A stretch of 25,085 nucleotides of DNA from a virus. The position numbers and the translations under genes are program-made. The notes under the pieces are model-generated. The model ran no database searches and was not told the origin of the DNA. It saw nothing but the letters and a program-made list of their open reading frames with translations. The stretch is from positions 1 through 25,085 of IMG/VR virus record IMGVR_UViG_3300031673_000444; one strand, 5' to 3'. Every line of letters starts with the position of its first letter. Position 1 is the stretch's first letter. This document shows positions 13,766-22,400 of the stretch, in pieces.

Positions 13766-14946
13766 TGGAAAACGACAAGATAGTCACGGTGACTTACGAG
13801 GATGGAGATAGTAAATCTTCTCAAGTTATAGAGCAAGAGTTAGTGGCCAAGGATGCGGCAGCAAAGGCGGCGGCAGAAGTAGAGGGAGCAACAACAACAA
13901 CGACAACACTACCACCCCCAGCGAGCGATGAGCCAGCAGCGGACGTAGTAATAGATAAAGATAAACCAGTCATCGAGACGCCATTGAGCGAATTAAATGA
14001 CGAAGATGTTCTTTCACATATTAGAAAAAAAACAGGCAAGGCAGATTGGGATTACAGCCAATTGGACGCAAAGCCAGTAGAAGTAGAGAAGATAGTTGAG
14101 GTGAAACAAGAATTATCACCTGAAATGTCTGCCTACGAAAAGTTTAAAGCAGAAACCGGGAGGGGACTTGGAGACTTCATGAAAGTCAATAAGGATTTCT
14201 CAAAGGAATCTGATGATGCTATTTTAGCCGAGTACACATCTCTGCAAAACCCAGACTTCGACGCTAAAGATGTTGACTTTGATTTAAGACAACAGTTTGG
14301 ATACAACGAAGACGATGAGGAGGTAGAGAAGCGTACAAAGGAAATAGCCAAAAAGAGAAAGCTTGGAGAAGCGAAAAAGTTTCTCTCTGATTACCAAGAA
14401 AAATACAAGGCACCGCTTGAGTCAAGTGACGGTCTTATTTCTGCGGAAAAGAGAGAGAAGTTTGCAAATTTCGAAGCTAATGAACAACGTGCAATTGATG
14501 ATCAAGCTGCGGCGGTCCAAAGAGCAGGTATTTTCTCTGAGAAAACAGAAGGTTTTTTTGCTAACAAGTTCGAAGGTTTCGAATTCAAAGTTGGAGAAGG
14601 GAACGCAATGTTTAAAGTTAATGATGCAGATTCTGTAAAGAAAACACAGTCTGACGCAAGGAACTTCATTAATAGACACTTAGATGAAAAGGGAATCTTA
14701 AAGGATCCAGCACAGTATCACAAGGAAATGTTTGCGGCGACCAACGCAGACAAGATTGCTAGCTGGGCGTATGAAATGGGAAAGGCTGACGCTGTAAAAG
14801 CGGATGCTGTGGCAACTAAAAATATAGATATGCCAACCAAGAAAGCCCCAGTACATGCAGCGACAAAAAATGGCACAACGGTCACTTACGAGTCGACCCC
14901 AGGGCAAGGCGGAGGAGGTCTGAAGGTGGGGAACAAATACACTTAG
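13765..14946 (+). CDS. Scaffolding-like or head-assembly protein
   Basis: The 393-aa product sits between portal and capsid, where scaffolding proteins lie. It is acidic and lysine-rich. Residues 1-35 include the strand VTVTYEDGD; about 36-60 is an Ala/Thr/Pro linker (a run of six Thr followed by LPPP); about 75-330 is predominantly charged helix with coiled-coil spacing (EKFKAETGRGLGDFMKVN, EEVEKRTKEIAKKRKLGEAKKF). The C-terminus (KNGTTVTYESTPGQGGGGLKV) is glycine-rich and repeats the TVTYE tetrad-plus-one seen at the N-terminus. Low complexity, charge and location support a scaffold that is lost or cleaved during maturation. No protease motif is visible. The role is inferred from position and composition. 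Confidence 0.65.
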   Translation: MENDKIVTVTYEDGDSKSSQVIEQELVAKDAAAKAAAEVEGATTTTTTLPPPASDEPAADVVIDKDKPVIETPLSELNDEDVLSHIRKKTGKADWDYSQLDAKPVEVEKIVEVKQELSPEMSAYEKFKAETGRGLGDFMKVNKDFSKESDDAILAEYTSLQNPDFDAKDVDFDLRQQFGYNEDDEEVEKRTKEIAKKRKLGEAKKFLSDYQEKYKAPLESSDGLISAEKREKFANFEANEQRAIDDQAAAVQRAGIFSEKTEGFFANKFEGFEFKVGEGNAMFKVNDADSVKKTQSDARNFINRHLDEKGILKDPAQYHKEMFAATNADKIASWAYEMGKADAVKADAVATKNIDMPTKKAPVHAATKNGTTVTYESTPGQGGGGLKVGNKYT

Positions 14947-14973
14947 AAAAAACAATTAGTAAATTAAGAAAAA

Positions 14974-16383
14974 ATGGCAGGTTCAGTATCAGCGTCACCA
15001 GGGGTTAGTTTAACACCTACGGCGACCAAAATCGCGTTACCAACAAATTACATAACTGACTTCAGTTTCATCAATCAATATCTTCCGGATGTTCATGATG
15101 CAGAATTTGAAGCTTATGGAAATCGTTCGGTAGCATCTTTCTTGAGATTAGTAGGGGCAGAGATTCCAACTAACTCGGATTTAATCAAATGGGCAGAACA
15201 AGGGCGTCTGCACACAAAGTACGAGGACGTAGTAACAGCAACTGCTGACGCTGCGGATACAACAGTATTCACTCGTACAGGTGGCTTAACGTTCAATTTT
15301 AGAGCGAACCAAACTCTTATATTTTCAGATAATGCTGCTGATATAATTGCAAAGGGAGTTGTCTCTGCTATTAACGCAGCAAACACGCAATTGACTGTTG
15401 AGTGGTATGAGGCGGCTGGGCAACCAACTGGGTTCAATGCATCAGCAGCAATTACAACTTTTGTTTTCGGATCAGAATTCAAAAAAGGGTCTGCTGGAAT
15501 GGTTGGAGCGTTAGAGTCTGTAGATTCTTTCTACGATAATAAGACTATCATCATTAAGGAGAAGTATACTGTATCCGGTTCTGACATGGCTCAGATTGGA
15601 TGGGTTAATACAACTACTGAGAGTGGTGGTGGCGGATACTACTGGTTTTTGAAATCTCAAGGAGATACTCGTACTCGTTTCGAGGATTACACTGAGATGT
15701 CAATGATTGAGGCTGTTTCTGCTGAAAACGCATCTGGAGCTGAAGTATTCCTATCTGATAACACAGGTGGAGGAAACGCAGGCAGCGAAGGTATGTTCGA
15801 GGCTATCGAGACAAGAGGTAATGTTTGGGCAGGAGGAAATCCATCTACATTAGATGATTTTGATGCTGTTATCGCTCGACTTGATAAGCAAGGAGCTATT
15901 CGTGAAAACGTTTTATTCCTTGATAGAGGATTCTCAAACGACATGAACGGAATGCTTGCTGCTCAGAACAGCTTAGGATCAGGAGGAACGTCTTACGGTG
16001 TGTTTAACAACAGCGAAGATATGGCGATTAACCTTGGTTTTGACGGGTTCAAGAGAGGTTATGAGTTCTACAAGACTGATTGGAAATACTTAAACGATGC
16101 AACGCTTCGTGGAGGTTTAAATGGTGGTGCAGTTCATGGAGTAATGGTTCCAGCAGGAACAATGTCTATCTACGATCAAGTAATGGGTAAAAACGCAATG
16201 CGTCCATTCTTACACGTACGATACAGAGCTTCTGAGCACACTAGCCGTCTTTATCAAACATACATGACTGGTGGTTCTTCACCAAATCAGACTGATGATA
16301 TTGATGAAATGAACGTTAATTTCTTGACTGAAAGAGCTGTATGTACAATGGGTGCAAACAACTTCTTCATATTTAAAGGATAA
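14974..16383 (+). CDS. Major capsid protein
   Basis: The 469-aa product is the likely head shell subunit. The N-terminal pattern, LPTNYITDFSFINQYLPDV, then AYGNRSVASFLRLVGAE and SDLIKWAEQGRLH, is one I associate with crAss-like capsid proteins, and 469 aa is the right size. Residues about 85-168 form an inserted beta-rich domain between the RLH strand and FGSEFKKGSAGM. The rest, with YTVSGSDMAQIGW and NVLFLDRGFSND in the core and a C-terminal TERAVCTMGANNFFIFKG, is compatible with the HK97 fold. Codon choice is unlike most neighbours: by hand count ATA is 4 of 22 Ile codons, and Arg is mostly CGN. That suggests selection for high expression. It is followed directly by an intrinsic terminator. 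Confidence 0.82.
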   Translation: MAGSVSASPGVSLTPTATKIALPTNYITDFSFINQYLPDVHDAEFEAYGNRSVASFLRLVGAEIPTNSDLIKWAEQGRLHTKYEDVVTATADAADTTVFTRTGGLTFNFRANQTLIFSDNAADIIAKGVVSAINAANTQLTVEWYEAAGQPTGFNASAAITTFVFGSEFKKGSAGMVGALESVDSFYDNKTIIIKEKYTVSGSDMAQIGWVNTTTESGGGGYYWFLKSQGDTRTRFEDYTEMSMIEAVSAENASGAEVFLSDNTGGGNAGSEGMFEAIETRGNVWAGGNPSTLDDFDAVIARLDKQGAIRENVLFLDRGFSNDMNGMLAAQNSLGSGGTSYGVFNNSEDMAINLGFDGFKRGYEFYKTDWKYLNDATLRGGLNGGAVHGVMVPAGTMSIYDQVMGKNAMRPFLHVRYRASEHTSRLYQTYMTGGSSPNQTDDIDEMNVNFLTERAVCTMGANNFFIFKG

Positions 16384-16394
16384 GAGTGCTAGAC

Positions 16395-16424
16395 GGGGGA
16401 GGCATGGCTTCCCCCTTCTTTTTG
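16395..16424 (+). terminator. Intrinsic terminator after the capsid gene
   Basis: A 9-bp hairpin (GGGGGA, one G-T wobble, GC, loop ATG) spans 16395-16415 and is followed by TTCTTTTTG. It lies 12 bases beyond the capsid stop. It would end or attenuate transcripts coming from the scaffold/capsid region. Confidence 0.88.
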
Positions 16425-16434
16425 TAATTAAATT

Positions 16435-16454
16435 AAATAAAATAAAATAAAATA
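16435..16454 (+). repeat. Tandem AAATA pentamer leader
   Basis: Four exact tandem AAATA units occupy 16435-16454, two bases before the ATG at 16457. Together with the flanking AT-only bases this forms an unstructured leader. The pentamer period matches the leader at 13741-13765. Confidence 0.75.
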
Positions 16455-16456
16455 GA

Positions 16457-17212
16457 ATGAAAAGTAATGTAAAAGTGTATAGGCTTACGCCTAAGCAAAA
16501 AAGTCCGCCAACGTTCGCTATCGCGACAAAATCATCAAGAAGCAAGGATCTCACTTGGTATGACCCCAAGAAAAAAGAGCGGAGAGAGATTCGTCAATGC
16601 GACAATCAAAAAAGTATCTTTGTCGATGAGCAAGACAAGAATGCCCGTCTTTCTCATATATTATTCGAGAAAGGAGTGTACACAATTCATAATGAATACC
16701 CTGCAAAACAGGAGTTCATGGCTCATCACCCAGACAATATAGCTAATGGAGGATCATACTTTTATGAAGTGGATCACAGTAAGGCTGCTCAAGCTGAATT
16801 AGACGAGTTAGAATTCAACTTCTTAGCAGAGAAAACTTCTCGTGAATTAGGAGTTGAGGAAATGTTGGCTGTTATGCGAAAAATCAAGCCTGATGTTGTT
16901 GACATAATGGAGCCAACTGAGATTAAGAGAGATTTACTTTTATTCGCATCAAACAATCCCAAGGAGTTCATGAGAATAGCCAACAGCATTGAAACCACTA
17001 ATTCTGACATGGTAGAACGTGCTATTGAGGCAGGGATCATTAGATGGAAGAACAACAAGACAGAAGTGTTCAGAAATTTCCCAGACGACAAGAAAATGAT
17101 GTTAAGAGCCGAGCCTGAGCAAGACCCGGAGGAAGCGCTTACGTTTTATTTAATGTCAAAGGAAGGAATGGAAGACTTCAATATGATTGAGTACCTTCTA
17201 AATAAAGATTAA
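16457..17212 (+). CDS. Conserved post-capsid virion protein
   Basis: The 251-aa product lies right after the capsid gene and its terminator, with its own AAATA-repeat leader. The N-terminal half (residues about 1-90) is basic and strand-rich (TPKQKSPPTFAIATKSSRSKDLTWYDP, ILFEKGVYTIHNEYPAKQEFM, HHPDN). The C-terminal half is helical (ELDELEFNFLAEKTSRELGVEEML; TEIKRDLLLFASNNPKEFMRIA). I remember proteins with this order (FEKGVYTI..., RDLLLFA.NNPKEF) beside capsid genes of several phage groups, without an agreed function. It is probably a minor head or head-completion protein. There are no membrane or enzyme motifs. Confidence 0.6.
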   Translation: MKSNVKVYRLTPKQKSPPTFAIATKSSRSKDLTWYDPKKKERREIRQCDNQKSIFVDEQDKNARLSHILFEKGVYTIHNEYPAKQEFMAHHPDNIANGGSYFYEVDHSKAAQAELDELEFNFLAEKTSRELGVEEMLAVMRKIKPDVVDIMEPTEIKRDLLLFASNNPKEFMRIANSIETTNSDMVERAIEAGIIRWKNNKTEVFRNFPDDKKMMLRAEPEQDPEEALTFYLMSKEGMEDFNMIEYLLNKD

Positions 17213-17218
17213 TTTGGT

Positions 17219-17226
17219 TATCTTTG
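17219..17226 (+). promoter_or_regulatory. Bacteroidota -7 promoter box (TATCTTTG)
   Basis: TATCTTTG matches TAnnTTTG exactly, 30 bases before the ATG at 17257. No -33 TTG at a suitable distance is seen. It would allow separate expression of the head auxiliary gene. Confidence 0.5.
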
Positions 17227-17256
17227 TAACCAATATAAACCCATAAAATTTTTAAC

Positions 17257-17775
17257 ATGGCAAAATTTATCAAGGTTCCGCTTCAAGACGTACTTGACGC
17301 AGGAACAGATGCTACGGGTACAGCAAGCAAACTGACTGTAGCGTCAACAGCAACATTCACTATTGGTGATTATGTTCACAACACAACTGACGGCACTTAT
17401 GCCACCATCACGGCTATTGATAGCGCAACTGTAGCATCAATTAGCGCTGACATTATGGATGCCGCTGAGGTATACATTGTTTATTCAGCAACAGTTTCTT
17501 CAGTTTCAAGAACTATCTCTGCGGAGAGATTCCTTATGGCTGCTCAAGCAACTGCCGCTGCCAATGCGATCGGTGTAACAACTGTTCAGTATGCTTCAGG
17601 TGGTTTAGACACGTTAACTGCGACTCACGCAGGTAATTTGTTAGCAACAAGAACAATTGCGAAGGCTTTTGATGACGCCTTTATTAAAGCGTTCACTAGC
17701 GGTGTAAATCCAGATGGATTCTCTACACTTGTAATGCCTTCAGGCACAGGAATGTTTACATTGGCTATTGCATAA
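17257..17775 (+). CDS. Head auxiliary/decoration protein with a domain shared with the fibre-cassette proteins
   Basis: The 172-aa product lies two genes after the capsid gene and is bracketed by its own -7 box and terminator. Residues about 21-77 contain KLTVASTATFTIGDYVHN and TAIDSATVASISADIM, clearly the same module as in the proteins at 54-521 and 2255-2719. The remaining 95 residues (SRTISAERFLMAAQATAAANAIG to PSGTGMFTLAIA) are Ala/Thr-rich and have no counterpart in those proteins. Codon choice resembles the capsid gene. Separate transcription, position and small size point to an abundant head-surface protein. That is an inference, and a connector role remains possible. Confidence 0.65.
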   Translation: MAKFIKVPLQDVLDAGTDATGTASKLTVASTATFTIGDYVHNTTDGTYATITAIDSATVASISADIMDAAEVYIVYSATVSSVSRTISAERFLMAAQATAAANAIGVTTVQYASGGLDTLTATHAGNLLATRTIAKAFDDAFIKAFTSGVNPDGFSTLVMPSGTGMFTLAIA

Positions 17776-17797
17776 TAGCACAAGCTAAAATCATTTG

Positions 17798-17829
17798 AAA
17801 AGGGCATCTACAATGGTGCCCTTTTTTTG
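17798..17829 (+). terminator. Intrinsic terminator after the head auxiliary gene
   Basis: A 9-bp perfect stem, AAAAGGGCA (17798-17806) with TGCCCTTTT (17817-17825), closes a 10-base loop and continues into a T-run to 17828. It lies 22 bases past the stop of the preceding gene and ends that transcript. Confidence 0.9.
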
Positions 17830-17831
17830 TT

Positions 17832-17839
17832 TATCTTTG
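17832..17839 (+). promoter_or_regulatory. Bacteroidota -7 promoter box (TATCTTTG)
   Basis: TATCTTTG matches TAnnTTTG exactly and lies four bases after the terminator T-run and 17 bases before the ATG at 17857. No convincing -33 TTG is seen. It probably starts the neck/tail transcript that continues to the end of the window. Confidence 0.55.
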
Positions 17840-17856
17840 TCTAAAACTCAGGCGTT

Positions 17857-18564
17857 ATGATTAATGATGTAAGGAATACTGTTCTTGCTATAATGAATAA
17901 GGACAATAATGGGTATCTTACTCCTGATCAATTCAACTTATACGCTAAGCAGGCTCAGTTAGAAATCTTTGAGTCTTACTTTTACAGTAAAAGTAATGCG
18001 GTTAATAAAACAAACGCTCATATGCACACGAGTGGGCTTGGGGACATATCAAAACGACTATCAGAAGTTATAGAACGATTCACTGTTGAAGGGATTCCTG
18101 TTTGGAATGGCACAACATTACGATACACTATACCTACAGACGCTTATTCATTAGGAACAGTCACGTATTTGGCTACAGGGGTAGAGATTGAGCATATGGC
18201 TCATAATAAAATACTGAACCTTAACAGTTCAATGGACACTGCTCCCTCAACGACCTATCCCGTGTACACTATTATAGCATCGGAAATGCAGGTATACCCT
18301 AACACGATCACAACCACAGGGCAAGTAGTACAATACTACGTTCGTTACCCAGCGGATCCAAAATGGACATACAATGGTCTATCAGGAGGAGAGCCTATAT
18401 TTAACCAATCAGCAGGTGATTATCAGGACTTTGAAATTTCAAAGGATGACGAGAACAACCTTATAGAAAAAATATTGCAGTTCGCAGGAACACAAATAAG
18501 AGAGCCGGAAATTGTTCAGTCAGCAAAAACTGACGAGGTTCAAGAGAAACAAGAGCAGTTATGA
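17857..18564 (+). CDS. Neck/connector (ring-type) protein
   Basis: The 235-aa product begins MINDVRNTVLAIMNKDNNGYLTPDQFN and LYAKQAQLEIFESYFYS. This NK...GYL(T/S)P..FN...KQAQLEIFE pattern recurs in crAss-like and related phages in genes following the capsid gene, where ring or head-tail adaptor proteins lie. The middle is beta-rich (LRYTIPTDAYSLGTVTYLATG; VQYYVRYPADPKWTY) and the C-terminus is a charged helix. It heads a transcript after a strong terminator and overlaps the next gene by ATGA. The ring/adaptor role comes from position and remembered family, not from motif. Confidence 0.65.
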   Translation: MINDVRNTVLAIMNKDNNGYLTPDQFNLYAKQAQLEIFESYFYSKSNAVNKTNAHMHTSGLGDISKRLSEVIERFTVEGIPVWNGTTLRYTIPTDAYSLGTVTYLATGVEIEHMAHNKILNLNSSMDTAPSTTYPVYTIIASEMQVYPNTITTTGQVVQYYVRYPADPKWTYNGLSGGEPIFNQSAGDYQDFEISKDDENNLIEKILQFAGTQIREPEIVQSAKTDEVQEKQEQL

Positions 18565-19445
18565 CAAACGGATATATAACTAATTACCAGTACTATTTAA
18601 ACGGCGGGACAGCTCCCTTATCGATTAATCATGGGTCTGGGCAGCACATATCAATAACCGATATCATCAATAACTACATGTTGGTTTTTGTTGGCGATGA
18701 TAAAATGGTTGACAATGTAGCTAAGCACATTGTCCGTTTTCACGCAAAACAAGCTGTGAAGGGGTTGAACTACGATTCAATTAGATCATTTCAGGCACTG
18801 GAATTTGTCATAGGCACTGATCTGAATTTAGTCATGCCTCCAGATTATGTTAATTACGTTCGGCTATCTCAAGAAGTGAACGGGGTGTTGTACCCGCTAA
18901 CAGAGAACAGAGCAACAATGTCTGCCAGCGCATACCTAGAAGACAATACAGGGGAATTACTGTTTGCAGCGAACGGGGAAGTGCTGGTCGGAACATCAGA
19001 GCTAGATGCTACAAGAGTGGCAGGCACCGCTACAGGGACAGATGTTGAATATCCTGGGTGTAAATATTACTCAGTAGGGAGTATGTACGGCAGCGACCCG
19101 TCCAAGATGAATGCTAATCCCAAGTTTGAGATTAACATGAGGGCAGGCGTTATAAATTTTGACTCAACAATGTCAGGCAAGACAGTTGTTCTTGAGTACA
19201 TTTCAGACGGAATGGAGAACGGTGATGACGCGAATATAGTTGTACATAAATTTTTCGAAAAGTATTTATACTCATATTTGACTTATGAGATACTAGACTC
19301 AAAGTACGGAGTATCGGCGGTCAAGATATTAGAAGCAAAAAAGAAACGTGCTGCTGAATTAGCAAACTCTAGGATAAGAATAAGCGGGATCAATCCTGAA
19401 AAACTATTGATGCTTATTAGAGGGCAAAACAAATGGATTAAGTAA
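18561..19445 (+). CDS. Neck/connector (ring-type) protein
   Basis: The 294-aa product overlaps the preceding connector gene by 4 bases and is followed 2 bases later by the large tail gene. Features include an N-terminal HGSGQHISITDIINNYMLVFVGDDKM, a helix-rich HIVRFHAKQAVKGLNYDSIRSF, then strands (LEFVIGTDLNLVMPPDYVNYVRL). A helical C-terminus includes KILEAKKKRAAELANSRIRI. Position and size agree with a ring or tail-tube-like neck protein of a podovirus such as crAss-like phages. No enzyme motif, signal peptide or membrane segment is present. Confidence 0.65.
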   Translation: MTNGYITNYQYYLNGGTAPLSINHGSGQHISITDIINNYMLVFVGDDKMVDNVAKHIVRFHAKQAVKGLNYDSIRSFQALEFVIGTDLNLVMPPDYVNYVRLSQEVNGVLYPLTENRATMSASAYLEDNTGELLFAANGEVLVGTSELDATRVAGTATGTDVEYPGCKYYSVGSMYGSDPSKMNANPKFEINMRAGVINFDSTMSGKTVVLEYISDGMENGDDANIVVHKFFEKYLYSYLTYEILDSKYGVSAVKILEAKKKRAAELANSRIRISGINPEKLLMLIRGQNKWIK

Positions 19446-19447
19446 GC

Positions 19448-22400
19448 ATGGCTGAGTTAAAGAGAATTTTCTTGCGTGGATCCATGAACAAGGATCTTGA
19501 TGAGCGCATGGTGGCTGACGGCCAATATCGAGATGCGTTGAATATTAACGTCGTAGATGCCGAAGGAGAAGACGCGGGGTCAGCCAGAAACCATTTAGGG
19601 AATGCTCAAATCGGGTCTTTATCAGACACCGCTGGGCAAGCCGTAAATAATGCACGTACAATCGGGGCTGTGGCTTACGAGGCAGAAAACTTGATTTACT
19701 ATATAGTAGCTTCCGATAATTTTGATGGTATATATGAATATAGTGAAATCACAAATGGCATATCAAGGGTGCTTCAGTCAAATAAGGTGAATCCAAGCAC
19801 GGCTAGTAAATTCAATTTTGATCAAGACTTTTATATCACAGGGTTTAATTATATTGATGGGTTTTTATATTGGACTGACAATAATAACGCCCCTAGAAAA
19901 ATAAAAATTGACAGGGCTAAATCCTATAATATTGATGATGACAGGATTAACGATGATATCACTGTAATTATTACAGCTCCAATTTACGCACCAACTATTG
20001 ATATGCAAGACACGCAGAATCAAGAGAACAACATGGAAGAGAAGTTCCTAGAGTTCTCCTATAGATGGATAACCGTTGACGATCAATACACTCCAATGGC
20101 GCCCTTTTCAGGTGTAGCATTTACACCTGGGTCGTACGCTTTAGATTACGGGTCTGGAGAGAACAAGGCGATGCTTAATACGAAGAACAGGGTAAAAGTG
20201 ACGTTTAGAACCGGGAATAGATTTGTTACGGGGGTAGAGCTACTTGTTCGTGATTCATCCACGACCAACATTGCAGTCGTAGAGTCTTTTAATAAGGATC
20301 AGCTAGGCATCTTAAACGACAGTGTTTGGAGTTTTGATTTCGCTAATAGTAAAAAATACAGGCCAATCGCGTCAAATCAAAAAGGGCGTCTTTCGGATTA
20401 TGTACCTTTAAAGGCTAAATCTCAAGAAATAATAGATCGGAGGCTAATATACGGGGATTACGTGCAGCATTATGACATAAAAGACAATAACAGCCTTGAT
20501 ATACTAATAGATTATAATGTTGATTTTGTATACAAACCAACACTTATTTATAGCCCAATACAAACCTTTAGAAGTGACAGGGATTTGGAAATTGGAATTG
20601 AGTATGGTGACGAGTACGGAAGATTGACGACCGTTCTTACATCTGAAAACAACACCGTATATATCCCCCCAGAGAACTCAGTGACAGGGAATAGCTTAAA
20701 GATTGACATAATAAACAAGCCTCCAGAGTTCGCCACTAATTACAGGTTAGTTATAAAGCAGACGAGAGGCAAGTATTACAATATATTTCCTATACTGTAT
20801 TACGCAGACGGTACTTATCGTTATTTCTTAATAAATGATTTTGATTTAGATAAATTTGCAGTTGGAGACTATGTTATATTTAAGTCGGACCTAGAAGGAG
20901 CGACGCTATCAAACAAAAAATACAAGGTGCTTGAGTTAGAGAATAAGGCGGTTGACTTCATATCAAGCACTTCATCACCTGAACTAGCTGGATTATATTT
21001 TAAAATAAAAGTTGACAGCAGTTTCGAATTCAACCCCGCAGCATTATTTTCATATGATTTTGAAGGTTACGGAGCAAACAATCTGTCAGGGGGGCAATTC
21101 TTAGCTCCACCAGTCCATGATAGATTTTCTGTAGCAGAAAATCCTATTCATTACGGATCAGGCATAGCAAATGTATTGTCGGTAATAGGCAATGCATTTT
21201 CTGGTCCAGCAGACCTAAGAATTACTATTGAAATTGTCAGTCAGACCACATTCAGGTATACAAGCGCTGTGGGAGGATCATCGTCATGGACAACTGCCTC
21301 GATATCAAGTGGGTCAACTCCTATAAATGTAGGAGGTATAACAGCGATAAATATACAATGGTCACTAGGAGGGTCACCTTTTGTAGTTGGAGACAAGTGG
21401 AAAATAAATTGCAGAACCTCTTTCGATTTCGGAGGCAATATATTCGGTGGGAACGGACTGCCAGGGCAATGGTCAACGGCAGGAACGACAGGAATTTACG
21501 ACTGGGGAGGGGCTGTTATTTTGCCGGGACCAGGGTGGTCGCCAACAATCTCTCCTGAAACAGACAGGGCTATAGAGGCGGGAGCAGTAATTGGAATAGA
21601 GATCTTGACTGACACTTATAATGCTGGACAACCAACCGCTATTCAGTATTTTCCGCCGTCAACCGTAGACTATGTCAACATAGAAGAATGGTTTATAGAA
21701 TCTGGGGCTTACCAAGCCTTTGTCCACATGGTCGGTGATCCTTTAGACCCGACAAACCCACTAGCAGCAACAGATGTGGGGGCTAAGGGGGTAACATTCA
21801 GGAGAGGATCTAACTACTTAACTAGTTTTCTTCCTTCAATGTCACTTGGCGTTGTTGGGGCTGGGGTGATGAGCCAAGGATCATCAATAACTTCAGAAAC
21901 TTTGAATTATCCTGTGAGAATGATAATACAGGGTTTTCAAACGGTTGCCGCAAGTGATTTTAATGTGGTGCAGGCTAGTATAAGTGTGCAGCAAGCAGAG
22001 TTTTTGGCTATTTGCGAGACGGTACCTCCAGAAGCTGACGCCGACATTTATCACGAAACGTCTAGGACATATCCAATATCAGGAGGGGAGCATAAGGTGT
22101 TATGGGCGTATCAAGACTTCACAACGCCCACCTACGCAAGCCCAGCTCCAACAGGATACACAAATCTAGGACAATTGATACCAGGCGACACCCCGTCAGG
22201 AATAGATCCTCACACATTTCAAGTTGGCGATCAAGTCGAGGTACACACGTCGGCGTCTCCGTATGCATCAATACCAGGAATGCACACTGTTCTATGGGTC
22301 GAGGATAAGTACAATATAATTATAGACTTAATATTCCCTGGGAATGGGGCTGCAACGGGAGGGACGATAGGATTTTATCATGACCAAACTGAAGAGAAAG

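Noticed and set aside
14363-14638. A + strand frame inside the scaffold-like gene, and similar ones at 21286-21558 and 22102-22308
   Set aside because: They sit wholly within long coding genes in another frame, with no domain, leader or context; only the 5328/5497 overlap is supported as truly dual coding.
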